A stretch of 64,000 nt of DNA. Origin: Bisporella sp. PMI_857. Its lineage: Eukaryota > Ascomycota > Leotiomycetes > Helotiales > Helotiaceae. A program made the position numbers and the translations under genes. Below are positions 12,862 to 24,097 of the stretch, piece by piece. Every line of letters starts with the position of its first letter. The stretch's first letter is position 1. The stretch spans positions 310,001 through 374,000 of the forward strand of contig JAJSPD010000045.1 in NCBI GenBank assembly GCA_021307315.1, in the 5' to 3' direction. Below the pieces are notes generated by a model. The model saw only the letters and a program-made list of their open reading frames with translations, made no database searches and had not been told where the DNA came from.

Positions 12862-14028
12862 TCATAGCGCCCGAACTCCCCTACCCACACTGCCTGTGTC
12901 GAAGACTTCTACGAGTCCTGCGCCAACACACTCTCCGAGAATCCAGTCAAATCCAATCCCATAGAACGTCTTCCACTTTTTTGTCCTTCCTGGAAGCACG
13001 CCGTCGAACTCTCCTCGATTCCGTCTGGCGATACTAGCCCCGTCACCAGTCGAAATTCCGCCGTCCCATCTCTGACGCAAAAGTGTCTGTGGTGCTTCTC
13101 TAAATTTGGATCTCGACAATAGCGAGACGAGATGCGCTCGAGCAGCAGCAACAAGCTTCAAAAATGAACCCGTAGCAGGCAATGTGATGGAATAGTCACC
13201 AGAACCAAGAGTCTTGACTCCTCCGCCGCTTCCGCCAGCCGCATGTACCGCACCTTCTCCGCCAACTGCGGCCATAGAGCCAGATGCCGCTCGAGAAATA
13301 CTGCTCAATGAAGTTGCCGTACTTCTCGAGCCCTGTCCAGGAACAGAGAACGCATCGGTAGTCGTCCAACTTGCCGTCACCGAAGTCAAGAATCCCGCAT
13401 GCATCAACTTTTTTGCATCTTCTCCATCAACCCTTGCTCTGGGTATCTTCAATGCCATAGGATCTTCCTTCAAGATTTCACTGAATCTCTGCCTTATCGC
13501 ATCATCCAGACCGCTTGCCTCAAGTGCCTCCTCAATATGCTTTGTAAGCACCAACATCTCCCCCAAGCCTCCTCTTCCACCTACTACAATCTTTCTCAGC
13601 ACTCCCCCCCTTACCAACTCCACAATCTCCCTCTCCACACTCGTCCCGTCCCTCAATAGCGCCTGCACATGGCTCACCGTAACTAACGGCGGCACCGCCC
13701 TACGGAACTGCAACACCTCCGCTATCCTCTTGCTATTCATCCCTCCCCTCTCCTCCGGCATCGAGCTCCACATCTTACCCCTAATATACATAACCGCCTG
13801 AGCCACATCCCTCAGCGTCAAATCCGTAGCCAGAGTCTCCACAAGTCCGATATCGTCCAGCCGATCAAATTCATCGTCTGCGGCTTCGTCTACGATGCTC
13901 TTCGAGCGGGAAACGGGTTTCCGCCGCGGGAGGGTAGTGAACGGCGAGCTAGAACTGCGGGAAACGGAGGGTGGCTTTGTGGATTTCTTGATGCGGCTGG
14001 AGTGCGCGGCCGTGAATTTGAAGCTCAT
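12862..14028 (-). CDS. STK19-domain protein (tandem winged-helix)
   Basis: Single exon, 388 aa from the ATG at 14028; the open frame extends upstream, but this ATG (MSFKFTAAHSSRIKKS) has an A at -3 and begins the compositionally sensible part. A Ser/Lys/Arg-rich N-terminus is followed by LDDIGLVETLATDLTLRDVAQAVMYI and GMNSKRIAEVLQFRR, then VEREIVELVRGGVLRKIVVGGRGG and DAKKLMHAGFLTS. I recognise this pattern as the Stk19 domain. In animals STK19 is a winged-helix DNA-binding protein in transcription-coupled repair rather than a true kinase; no kinase motifs are visible here. The region after about residue 245 is Gly/Ser/Ala-rich, then a final winged-helix-like segment carries LPATGSFLKLVAAARAHLVS. 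A nuclear DNA-repair role is inferred from the family only. Confidence 0.75.
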   Translation of the reverse strand: MSFKFTAAHSSRIKKSTKPPSVSRSSSSPFTTLPRRKPVSRSKSIVDEAADDEFDRLDDIGLVETLATDLTLRDVAQAVMYIRGKMWSSMPEERGGMNSKRIAEVLQFRRAVPPLVTVSHVQALLRDGTSVEREIVELVRGGVLRKIVVGGRGGLGEMLVLTKHIEEALEASGLDDAIRQRFSEILKEDPMALKIPRARVDGEDAKKLMHAGFLTSVTASWTTTDAFSVPGQGSRSTATSLSSISRAASGSMAAVGGEGAVHAAGGSGGGVKTLGSGDYSITLPATGSFLKLVAAARAHLVSLLSRSKFREAPQTLLRQRWDGGISTGDGASIARRNRGEFDGVLPGRTKKWKTFYGIGFDWILGECVGAGLVEVFDTGSVGRGVRAL

Positions 14029-15138
14029 CTTCGGATATTGAGGGAGGGATGTGTAGCAGAGGTTTGCTGAGATGATGTTCGAGGAAAGCGTGCCTGTGGC
14101 GGGATGCCTATTTGAAGGCTCATGCACGGGCTGGAGAAACTTCGGGTCTCCACAGCCGGCCAGGGGTGTTGTCGATTGGCGTCTTGGCATACACAACCTG
14201 TTGTTACACAACATTTCAAAGTCTGTTTTCCTAGCGTTTGTCAAGACTGTTTTGTTCTCCATTCTAGGTGTATTACTTTCTTGGTTTTAATAAGCACTAT
14301 ATTCTACAAGACAAGCTATATCACATTTTATTCTAATGATTAGATCGCACGTCCAAAATATGCCCGCCGATATACACATGCAGAACCATCCCATCAAACC
14401 ACCTCATCCTCCCGTAAATAAATAACTCCCTAATCATACAAAAACCTCATACCGACCAAATGCTCATTTTATGTCAATCACCATCCGCCCAGCACATAAC
14501 CTCCCCCTTCCATCCACATCCTAACCCCCCATCTCCAACCTCCATCCGCCCTACCGCCTCCGCTCTAACGTCCTTCGTACCTACGTACACCTGTTTCTCG
14601 CACCCGCGTACGCGCGCAGCATCGAAGCGCTGTCTTGCGACTACGGGATCGCGGATGGGAAGTTGAGTTTGAATTTACTTCTGGTGATATTGGATGAAGA
14701 CGGATCTGTGGTTCGTGGGTTCTGGGTTCACGGTTAGGGTGGAGGGTGGTGTTTGGGTCGAGCGGGAAATTTAGTTTGGAGGTGGAGGTTGGGAAGATTT
14801 TGAAAGATGGTGTTGGGATTCTTGAGAGGGGTGTTTGGGTTTGTGATCTAGGTGGGTGGGTTTGCGGTGCGTGAGGATGTTAGGGTCAATGACGGGGAAA
14901 GAACCATGGGTTTGTTAGGAGGTACTTGCTTCAAATTGTGTGGTCGAGGGAATTTGATCTATCCGTAGCTCTTGCTGTGGGCTCGTTGGGATGCCTAACT
15001 GGAGGGCAGAGCAGCATGCTCGTCCTTCCATCAGCAGCATCGTTCAGGGGTATACTTGATTCATCCATTTTCACGATCTTACTAGTAATACATTGTATTA
15101 TTACCACCTCTCAATTCATACTGATTCCTGTACTTATC
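14029..15138. other. Intergenic spacer
   Basis: Between the divergent STK19-domain gene (-) and the coiled-coil gene (+), so it holds both promoters. GT-rich segment at 14690-14870. The open frame 14926-15138 upstream of the chosen start of the next gene is probably leader. No RNA gene seen. Confidence 0.45.
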
Positions 15139-16316
15139 ATGGGATCCGAATCTAAGCAGGATCTCGAAGACGAGTTGAAAGAGGCAGAGGCGGAGCTACA
15201 GATATCGATATTTAGACTTCGCGAAGCGCGGATGGAGGCCTATGATCAAGAGAAGAATGTCCGAAGGCTGCACCGCAAATTCCGAAAGGCGTGCCGGACG
15301 TCTTTTCCAAGGCTACACCAGGATACTAGATCCTTCCCCTTGGCGTTGTGGGATAGCAGGTTCGATGAGTGTACGAAGAAGCTTACCAATGATGAAGATC
15401 CGTCGGGAGAGGCACTTGACAGAGAATATTGGGGCGTCATAGCTAAATTGCATTTGTTCTACGCGGAATTGGCAAGTGGTTCTAATGAAATTATGGAGGC
15501 GTTGAAGAAGAAAAGTTTCGGCCGTGAAGAAATGGCAGACTGTTTTGTTACGCATGTTCCACTAAATACCTTTTGCCAGAAGTTACGAGAGCAACATGGC
15601 AGCGAGAGGAAGGCACTCGCCAGGTGGTTGGAAGCATTGGATATGATGGGGAAAGCCGCCGAAGCTGTCACAGAAGCAAGACAAGCGGGAGTAGATTCCC
15701 ATCAAGGTTCAGAGCCCGGCCTTATACCGTCTCTTACATCTATACTAGCAGCTGAAGGCATGGGTAAGTGGGATTGCTTCTACTATCTCTGCGGGAGCGA
15801 AAACATAATAATGTATGCTGACTTGATGTGTCAGAATTTGGGCCTGGAGCATCTGAGGCTTCTACTGATATTAGTCTGGTTGGAAGCTTAGCTAATGCAG
15901 AACTGAGTCATGAGCAGAACCTGCAAAGTGAAGAGCAACACTCACCCACACAGGACACAACTCCAGGACAAGCAGATTCACTTACTTTAGGATCAAGAAG
16001 CCCGGGAAGCCCGGCCACGCCACCTCCTTTGACAAGTAATAAGAGTCTCGATGCATTGAATAGACAAGTCTACCAAAATGGGAAGACCAGAAAAGGCAAA
16101 GGCCAATGGGGCGCAAGTAATCCAGACGGAAAACGTCCGCGAAAGCAAGTGTCTTACAAAACAGCCAGTAGCCCAGATGATACAGACGATGAGCAGGAAA
16201 GTTCTGATGAAGACGACGTAAGCGTCTATGAGGAGAATTCAGACTCTGATAATAATAACGTGCCGAAAGGTCTTAGAAGGAGGGGCAAGAACGGTTATAA
16301 GAGGGACTCAACTTAA
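15139..16316 (+). CDS. Uncharacterised coiled-coil protein with acidic tail
   Basis: Two exons, 15139-15763 and 15835-16316, joined over a 71-bp intron (15764-15834; GTAAGT donor, TCAG acceptor); the product is 368 aa. I do not recognise the family. The first 60 residues are a charged heptad-like coiled coil (LEDELKEAEAELQ). A helical middle follows, with the intron interrupting after ILAAEGM. The C-terminal 150 residues are low-complexity: Ser/Pro/Thr-rich, then basic (GKRPRKQ), then a strongly acidic SSDEDDVSVYEENSDSDNNN stretch and a basic end. This suggests a nuclear or chromatin-associated scaffold, but that is inference only. The start was chosen at the first ATG of the charged region; the in-frame upstream extension is hydrophobic and unlike the rest. 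It lies head-to-tail with the deaminase gene 800 bp downstream. Confidence 0.65.
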
Positions 16317-17108
16317 CAAGCGCCATTCCTGATATGGCCGTTACCTATGGAATCTTCGAGGTCTTGCTTTTGAGAAACGTGGCTTCAAAAACATAAAACA
16401 GTAAAAGTAGCCCTTATCAGGAGCGGCCCGGCTAGGAACTAGCTCTCAAGGATGAACGTGAACTATGGATTGTAATTTCAAGCCTTACGAACAGCGATAG
16501 TAGCTTTATCGGATTAATGAGCTTATGATAGAAACTTCTTTTTGTAAAAGCAGCTTGGACTATAGCACAATATCCATGAAGAGAATACGTGCTTGCAGGC
16601 TCATCTGACTCTCGAGAATTGATATGGGTGTGATTGAACAATGTCCCTTTCATAAAAGCCACTCAATGATGCATCACATACGTCTGGAGAGAATACAACT
16701 TTTTAAACTCTCGCTACTAATACGGCTGAAGAAGCGCCTCTGTTCTAAGCACCTAAGGTTTTAACACATTTCAAAATCTCAATCAATTGCAGCGCGTCCA
16801 TATCTCGATTTAGACCGTTCTGGCCAAATGCAGGATCAGGTATGGTGACGTGTATCCACAACTGTCTCTAAAATCGCTGGTATGCCCTGTGTAACTTGAG
16901 TGATTGCCCAAGCCCAACTAGACGACGCGAAGCCGTGCGAGAAACATTTAGAAATGCTTAGAATCTTTCTTGAATACATCGCTTGACTTATCCGCAAATT
17001 TTGCCAGACATTATACTTTTTGTTTCGGCCTTTCTGAAACTCTAATCTCCATATAATTTAATATCATAGGCTTCTCTCGAGCAGTGGCTCGGTCTTCAGC
17101 CACCAAAT
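16317..17108. other. Intergenic spacer
   Basis: Separates the coiled-coil gene from the deaminase gene. Nothing recognised apart from the presumed promoter of the latter. Confidence 0.5.
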
Positions 17109-18534
17109 ATGTCTGCATTCGCTGCGCCACAGGCACCTCGTGCTATGGTTCAATCTAGCGTCTTGTCCTTTGAGCGCGACGTTAACAGCGTGGTCAAGAG
17201 CCTATACCCGAGATTAGCGCTGCTGGAGGCACTAGTAGGATTCCGGGACGAGCATCAGCGACGGGAACCGTCTGGCGACGAGATTTGCGAAGCTCGCAGG
17301 GACTTTTTGGATGCTTTTGCGTACCTTTGCGATATCGAAAAAGGGGGGGCGACGGTGACTGCCGCCGGGCTGCAGAAGCTTCTTCACAGTAATATCCTCT
17401 GGTTAGCGGCTAATGAGGGGATACGCAAGGATGTTGAGACTTACGCAGAGGTTATTCTGCGGACAATCAGGGGGGCAAATCTAGAGACTCAAGAGGCTGT
17501 TCAGGAGGATATTTTCCAGCTTGCGGTGGAGAAGTGCAAGGCTCGGATTGAGTTCTATAAAGACGAAATGCAAAGGTACGCGACGAGGTGCAGGATGCGG
17601 TTGAGGTCTCAAAATCAGGATGAGATTGGTGCGGTCCAGTGATGCATATGTTAAGGATGGTTGCTAATTTCTGAAAGTGAGATCGCTTCGGTCTAGACTC
17701 AAGAAGCTTTCCGAACCACCGCGAACAATAACACCCGCGGCGATAATTGGCCAATGTTATGCTATGCGAGGAGACGAAGTAAAGAAAATCAAAGAACGAT
17801 CAACGGATCCAGAAGACGAGTTCAGCAAGCTTGCACATTACCTTGGCCGCCTTGGTGCAACCCGTTCATCTGCAAACGCTGTTGTGAGAGGAATGATTAA
17901 AGTTCCGGCTCTCCATCAGATCTCTGAAATTCGCACTGTTAATGCACCAAGTCCGAGAGAAGTGACAATCGACCAAGAATACTTGAGCCCATACGAAATT
18001 GTATGGGCGATTTGCAAGGACTCAACATTGCAAAATCCAATGCAAATTCGATCTGCTCTGCTTACCGTGGTTGACCTTGACCTTCCCACGAACGATAAGA
18101 TCCGTACGAGGTTAGCTTCTCGAAATACCATTGTGACCAGGGTTCACGCTGAGCTGCAAGTTGCAGACAGATTCAGTCGAGATAAATACATGGAATTTGT
18201 TGACGGAGACAGATACGTCGGGTGTAGCAAACCTGCCTGTTACTTCTGCCACAGCTGGTTCAGCACCCATAGGCACAAGTACGCTCGACCAGCAACACAT
18301 CACAAGATCATCCCGGGTTGTCGAGGACCGGACAATGGTCTCAACGAAGTCGGGACAGCCATTCTAAAGGAGATGTACGGGAAAATATGTGGCAAACTTG
18401 ACCAAGACATCCTCGATTGTCTTCTAAGTTCTGAAAATGGAGATACACACCGTAGACGCGGATATATGTCGACGGAAGGTTCAAGCCGCGCGCCGAGTCG
18501 AATCTCGCAGGATGACCCAGCGACAATACAGTAG
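17109..18534 (+). CDS. OTT_1508-like nucleic-acid/nucleotide deaminase family protein
   Basis: Two exons, 17109-17628 and 17678-18534, joined over a 49-bp intron (GTGCGG donor, GCTAAT branch, AAG acceptor); the product is 458 aa. The N-terminal 175 residues are helical and of unknown function. The C-terminal half carries the zinc-deaminase signature: VHAELQV with His330-Ala-Glu332, then CSKPACYFC with Cys356, Cys361 and Cys364, and HKIIPGCRGPD. This arrangement matches the OTT_1508-like clade of the cytidine-deaminase superfamily, which is expanded in fungi and predicted to act on nucleic acids or nucleotides in conflict or defence. The HAE and Cys zinc ligands and the catalytic Glu are all present, so the enzyme may be active. 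Substrate and localisation are unknown. The last 35 residues are Ser/Arg-rich and probably disordered. Confidence 0.78.
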
Positions 18535-21208
18535 CACGCTGATCATTATGGCCGACTCTGCTTTCGCATAGAAATGACGTGGGTAAGATATTAAGGCGCT
18601 CACACTGTATAGCTAGGGCAACTAGATACGAATATAGACTCAATGGTCTTAGGTATCTCGAAAAGTATACTTGCACTTTTCTATAGCCTCCCTGCCCATT
18701 GCGTGTATTTTGTATATCCCTTCTGTGATTGTTTTGTGTCTGGTCCTGTGTGGATTCGATTTGCGTAACACATTATAGGTATCTGCTAATGAAGAGGAAT
18801 CTGGCCCATCTCCGCTTACCTGCAAATGACGTCCTCGTACGTCTGAGAGCAGGGGAGTAACAACTGCTTATAAGTAACATTCAAGTAAAAGGGCAGCCAA
18901 CTTTGAATAAATGACTCTCATACTGTACGTGAATATGAATACCGTTTATTACTTTAACTCATGCTGACAAGTGCTTCGAGAAAGGACAAGATGTCTCAGG
19001 AGATTCAAATTGCTTGTAACTAAGCTACGGTTGTAATATCAGAAAGTGGTAGAGAAAGCAAAATCGGAAATGAATATGCCCATCATTAGCCGTTTAAGTT
19101 GTTCGGCGCGCTACTAGGTTGCCGGGTTAAAGAACACACCTACTGCTGAAATATCTACTAGGCTTGGCTTCAAATCATGCGTCGAAAGCGGCGCTCTTCA
19201 CTTGAAGCCACAATGATGCCTAAAAAAAACCACTAGCCATAATTCTCTTGGTTTACTGAGCCAAGTGTGGCTTATTGAAAATTTAAGAGTGTCCAGAGAG
19301 GAACTCCACTGTACTTAAAAGGTTATCGTGTAAGGCTGGCCTCGTTTGAAGAGTTACTAATAAAACGTCGTCATGGTCAGACGGCCAGAACACAAGTGGT
19401 TAGAGCACAGTCCCAGGATTCAGCCGTCTACGGTGGTCGTGGCTGAGATGCGGACCTGAACAATTGGCGACATCATGTGGCGTTCAAAATAATTGAATGG
19501 CAGCGAGGAACAAGTACCCCGCAGCCAATTGTTTTGGTGGACATCTGTCATAGGGTTTTTTTGCTGTGGGAGCCTGTGGAACACAACAGAAGATGAAGTC
19601 TTGGGTGTGTAATCTGACTAGCACAGAAAGGAGCTTACTCCTCCTCAGCTCGGCTCTCAGCCATGCATGCCTCGCTCTCCTGTAGAAGGTAAGAAGCAGT
19701 TCATGCAGTTAATGCCAAGGAACGAGAAGACAGAGACTGCAAAGGAACGGGACGTAATCCAAGCATCAAACTCAAAAGACCACGCTGTTTCCAGAGCCCG
19801 GCAGCTATTGATCTAGTCCACGGCAAACCCCTGCCATGGAGCAATATTCAAACGTGGCGCTCAGGATTGGCGCCATACCGTTCTTGACGTACCCGTGCTG
19901 GCCTGATCCCCTTTTTGATCGGGTGGAGACCAGGGCATTGGAGGGTTACGAATTGAGCAGCATCAGGTTTTTTTCCAAGGCCTAGAGGCCGCAAAGCACT
20001 AAGAGTTCATCCAAGCCTAGAAGATGTGATGCTAATTAATCTGGTCAGGTTGCCTCCGCTTTGGGACCAGTACTGGACCGTAGCATACAACAAAAAATTC
20101 CGACCTGCTGCAGCTGAAGCGAAAGGTGGTGGCCTTGTATCGTATCGCAAAATGAATGGCTTGTGGTGCGACGTGCAAGTGGTGGTTCACGACCATGATA
20201 CTGGGAGGACAACGATCTTCAGGACCGAGGCTTGTCCTTCAGATGAAATTTCCAATCCTGTCTAGAGGCAAGCAGGGAAATAAATCATTGGTATGCTCGG
20301 GAGGGTAATAATGGCATGCAGGGCAGTCGGCTTGTTTTGTTTGGTTGTTTGTTTGCTTACTTGGTGGAGGCTCTCAGAGAGGCAAATTCTTGTACTGTAA
20401 ACACAAGCCACTTTTCAGCGAGTCAACCCCGTTGCGGCTCGTAAGATTTGGGATATCATCGCCAGTGCTGTACAGTACCGGTAGTGTGGGGTAGCCCTGC
20501 GTCTTGGGTGATGGGTAGGACAGGAAAATTGATTTGATGGATGGGTTAGATAATTGATCGATTTAGAAGTATTAGTTAATGATTGTGTCGGTGGATTGAA
20601 TACATTAGGTAGGAATGGGTTATGGGTAATGGGTAATTGATGTTTAATGGTGGTAAGTAATGGGTAATAGGTAATGGGTAATGGGTAATGGCTGGTGGTG
20701 GTGGTGGTGGGTGCCCAGCCAGGTTGTGTGCAGCCCCCCCGAATTTGGCCTGGCGCCACTTTTGCCTCCTCTTCAGCTCTAGGGCTAAGGGGGCTGCGCC
20801 TCGATCGATAGACAGTTTAGTGGTAGCACTCACTAACTCTACTCAACTCTACTCAACTCACTCTCTTACCTTGCCCATCCGTCATTTTTCACCTTCCACC
20901 CCCAAAAATTCATCGCCTGCTCTCTGCTCCGCTCTCAGCTAGTCTATTTTTGCTTTCTTTTCTTTCTCATCGTAGTGGTTCGTGAACGAATGACAGACTC
21001 TTCTCCCAGTTCATTGAATTGTTATCGAGACGTCCCCGTTCATCCTCCATAGGACGACTCTTGATACGCCCCAGCCAGACCACGTCGACTGGACCTGCAC
21101 CCCCCCCGGCGTCGGACACATTGGAATAATAAACAAAAAAGCCTTCGAAATAGGCTACAACTTGTCCCAGCTACCAATTTCATCAATTACATCCAAATCG
21201 CATTGATT
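18535..21208. other. Long intergenic spacer with repeats
   Basis: No supported gene. It contains a GGGTAAT-type repeat and GGT run at 20616-20710, CTCAACTCTA repeats at 20838-20862, and pyrimidine-rich sequence before the zinc-finger leader. Short frames at 20026-20265 (+) and 20415-20833 (-) are low-complexity or domain-free. Confidence 0.5.
20616..20710 (+). repeat. Degenerate GGGTAAT heptamer repeat followed by GGT run
   Basis: At least six copies of GGGTAAT or near variants (GGGTTAT, AGGTAAT) in 75 bp, then (GGT)n. It differs from the TTAGGG telomere unit, so it is an interstitial simple repeat. Confidence 0.75.
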
Positions 21209-21272
21209 GTAAGCTTTTCCTTTCGGCGGGTCTGTAATGTCTTACAGCTTCCTAACACATTTTGTGCGACAG
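21209..21272 (+). other. Probable 5'-UTR intron of the zinc-finger gene
   Basis: GTAAGC donor, CCTAACAC branch-like site and GACAG acceptor define a 64-bp candidate intron about 160 bp upstream of the start codon. It fits the other introns of this window in size and motif, but transcript support is needed. Confidence 0.45.
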
Positions 21273-21432
21273 CCTTGCGCTCCAAATTAAGTTCGCCCCT
21301 CAGCCACAGTCGAAGCAAGCAGACTCAGTCAGCGACTTGAGGATGTTTTGACACCAGATCCCCAAAGCTACAAACATAAAAAGTTCTCGGACTTGTGATA
21401 ATTAAATCATTAATTACAGCTGTTTCGACCAT

Positions 21433-23550
21433 ATGGCCTCTGAACCAGCTCCAGTTTCTGCTCCAACCGCGCCTCTTTTCCTTCCTACCTTGTCAGAACC
21501 CGCCACAGTCACTACAACTCCTATTGATTCAGACCTTACGCGTACCAAATCATTGAAGCGATCTCGCCAGCCCGATCTGCCAGTTAAGTCGGTTCAGTTT
21601 CCGGGTGTTGTAAACAACAGATTATCACCGTCGCCGAAATCCCCACGGTATCGGGGTGAATTCGCACCAGCGATCCTTACCGGAGCTGCGGCTTTAGAAG
21701 ATCAGCGACGGAAGCAGGAGGAACTCGCAAAATCGGCCGCAGGTGCTATAAGTGAGAATCCTGGGCATAGAGCGATCGCATCGCTCATGGCGGGAGGAGG
21801 GCAAGCAATAAGCAAGCCGCATGATGCGCCTACTGCGACATCTGCTATGAGTGAGGGCATGTCAATTGCTGCGAATGCCCTCACCATTCCTACCGAGACG
21901 CACGAAAATGATAAGTCAAATACAAGCCCAGCGAGCGTGACCAGCCTTGCCAATTTAGGCAGCACTGCGCAGACCGTAACTGCTAGCCCGACAATCGTTG
22001 CCAGCCCAGCGGCCATGACTGGATTATCGGATAGTGAAAGCCGCGGTGCGGATAATCAGTCTGCAAAGTCTACAAATTCTAAATCGCTCAAAACGCCTGC
22101 CGAAGAACAATCAAATCGCGCACTTTCATTTCCTGGGAACATGATCACGCAAGGAGATGGCATGCGGGCACCTCAGCGAGGTTTGAGCCTTCCAATGCCT
22201 GGCCAAAATCAGCAGTTGGCTCCAAGGTCCCCGTCGCAAAAGAAGCATAAATGCCCATATTGCGAGACCGAGTTTACTCGGCATCACAATCTGAAGAGTC
22301 ATCTGTTGACCCACAGCCAGGAGAAGCCGTACGTTTGCCAGACTTGCAATATGAGATTCCGCAGATTACACGATCTGAAGCGCCACTCAAAGCTGCACAC
22401 TGGAGAACGCCCACACGTTTGTCCTAAATGCGACCGGAAGTTCGCGCGAGGGGATGCTCTAGCGCGGCACAGCAAAGGCCAGGGTGGATGCGCTGGTAGG
22501 AGAGCTAGTATGGGCAGCTTTGGAGGGGAAGATGATTACCAAGGTTCCAATGGGGGAGAGGATGATGATATGGAAGGGGTTTCATACTCAAATGGAAACC
22601 AACATGGAAACGAGGCAAATATGACGGAGGAAGAGCGTCGCCGCGCTAGTGTTCCGAGCATCAGCGCACAGCACGTAGGCTCGCATCATGGTAGTCAAGA
22701 TAGCTATAGCGCTCACGCGCGAACCCCAAGTACCTACCCGCCAGCGGGTCCCCGGCCCAGCGGCCAACCCGCAGGCGGATTGTTCCCACCCAGCTCCGAC
22801 CGTGGCTCGTCTAGCTCAGGAACATCTCCTAGCATGCCAAATAGCTATCCAGGACAGGTCTCGGGCGGAAGTCTATCTTCCACGGCGTTCAATACTGGAG
22901 GCAACTCGACATATGCTCAGATGACTGAAAGTCCGAAACCACTCAGCCCAGCAGGAATGCATTCCCATCAGCTTGGTCATGATCCTGGTAATATCAACAG
23001 GCAACGTTCCCCCAGCCTTACTACCCAATTTCAGCAGCAGCATTTTGGACGTCGACCAACTGGCAGAGACTCGCCCACAGGCATAACGCTTCCATCACCT
23101 CTTGACCGTTCCCAAGGGCCGAAGCTGCCTGCGATCTCGGGCCTAGCGCCTCCGGAGGGAAGGTTCACTCTATCCAGCCAGACGTCTACTCAACAGAATC
23201 CAAATGCTAATCAACAAGGGCAGTCTACATCAAGCTCGCCAAATTCCATGTTTCAGCCGCCAAGATCTGCTGGGCCATCTCACCATGGAAGTGGCAGCGG
23301 TGATAGCAGCAAGAACCTTTTCGCTGCTGGAGAACAGGGAGTGTGGGCATATGTGCAGACCTTGGAAGAACAGGTCAAAGACTTGACTGCAAAGCTCACC
23401 AATTCGCACGATAATGAACGGGCGGCGCAGGAACAGATCATGCGTCAAGCTCAACAGATTAATACGCTCAATGACGATGTGAATTACCTCCGGAGTCAGC
23501 TTGGTGCCATGAGCCAGAACCAACAACCACCAATGTCTGAAAAAGCCTAA
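21433..23550 (+). CDS. C2H2 zinc-finger transcription factor with C-terminal coiled coil
   Basis: Single exon, 705 aa. Three adjacent zinc fingers occupy about residues 270-355. They read CPYCETEFTRHHNLKSHLLTH, then CQTCNMRFRRLHDLKRHSKLH, then CPKCDRKFARGDALARHSKG with a following GGC that may give an H-C ligand variant. TGERPH linkers are present. The N-terminal 270 residues are Pro/Ala/Ser/Thr-rich; an early basic LKRSRQP patch may aid nuclear import. After the fingers an acidic EDDYQGSNGGEDDDME stretch and a long Ser/Pro/Gln-rich region precede a C-terminal coiled coil (about 635-695, EEQVKDLTAKLTN). It is a sequence-specific nuclear regulator; I recognise the finger array as conserved in Pezizomycotina but do not assign a named orthologue. 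A leader of some 400 bp precedes the ATG. Confidence 0.88.
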   Translation: MASEPAPVSAPTAPLFLPTLSEPATVTTTPIDSDLTRTKSLKRSRQPDLPVKSVQFPGVVNNRLSPSPKSPRYRGEFAPAILTGAAALEDQRRKQEELAKSAAGAISENPGHRAIASLMAGGGQAISKPHDAPTATSAMSEGMSIAANALTIPTETHENDKSNTSPASVTSLANLGSTAQTVTASPTIVASPAAMTGLSDSESRGADNQSAKSTNSKSLKTPAEEQSNRALSFPGNMITQGDGMRAPQRGLSLPMPGQNQQLAPRSPSQKKHKCPYCETEFTRHHNLKSHLLTHSQEKPYVCQTCNMRFRRLHDLKRHSKLHTGERPHVCPKCDRKFARGDALARHSKGQGGCAGRRASMGSFGGEDDYQGSNGGEDDDMEGVSYSNGNQHGNEANMTEEERRRASVPSISAQHVGSHHGSQDSYSAHARTPSTYPPAGPRPSGQPAGGLFPPSSDRGSSSSGTSPSMPNSYPGQVSGGSLSSTAFNTGGNSTYAQMTESPKPLSPAGMHSHQLGHDPGNINRQRSPSLTTQFQQQHFGRRPTGRDSPTGITLPSPLDRSQGPKLPAISGLAPPEGRFTLSSQTSTQQNPNANQQGQSTSSSPNSMFQPPRSAGPSHHGSGSGDSSKNLFAAGEQGVWAYVQTLEEQVKDLTAKLTNSHDNERAAQEQIMRQAQQINTLNDDVNYLRSQLGAMSQNQQPPMSEKA

Positions 23551-23946
23551 CCCGTATATGTGTAGGATGCAAGCACACGGAGTGTCCTATATCTGCCATT
23601 CCACCTGGCAACCAGCATTTCTTCACGGCATCTCATAGCTAGTGAGAATACGATGTAACGATACGATCATTGCTTTCGCAGTGGTGGGATTGAGGTGGCG
23701 GAGGCGTTGGGGATTATTTAATATGTTTAGGGCAGTGTTTAAAAAGTGCTTGCCATTAGAGTCGGCTGGCTTTCTCGGGCCGCTGCCTTTATCCTTATTC
23801 TGGGTCTGGGTGGCTGGCCGTTTGAAATATTCTCATGAAGGTTCATGAGATTGACAATTTGGAAAATTGTATTATACACTTCAGAGCAGCTAGATTATTG
23901 ATTGCAATTTGTCCAGTCGCTCGCTTCATAATAAATATCGGTTTGC

Positions 23947-24097
23947 GCACAACTGTGCCTACCATTGCATGTGAGCTAGCACAACTGTTCTGGGACTCTC
24001 TGGGCTCGAGCAATTGTGCCAACCCTAGTTTAGTCCTAGTGCACCATCTCTCCCAGCACAACTGTGCTAGCATTTATATCATGCTAGACGCGTCTAG
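23947..24097. repeat. Cluster of GCACAACTGTGC-type inverted repeats ending in a perfect palindrome
   Basis: Full or partial copies at 23947-23958, 23978-23988, 24009-24019 and 24055-24068 (AGCACA-AC-TGTGCT, 6-bp arms). A perfect 14-bp palindrome CTAGACGCGTCTAG lies at 24084-24097. It could be a regulator-binding cluster, hairpin or the relic of a small inverted-repeat element. Confidence 0.5.

Noticed and set aside
20415..20833. Minus-strand frames rich in Pro, Thr and His
   Set aside because: They are translations of the GGGTAAT/GGT repeat and not protein-like.
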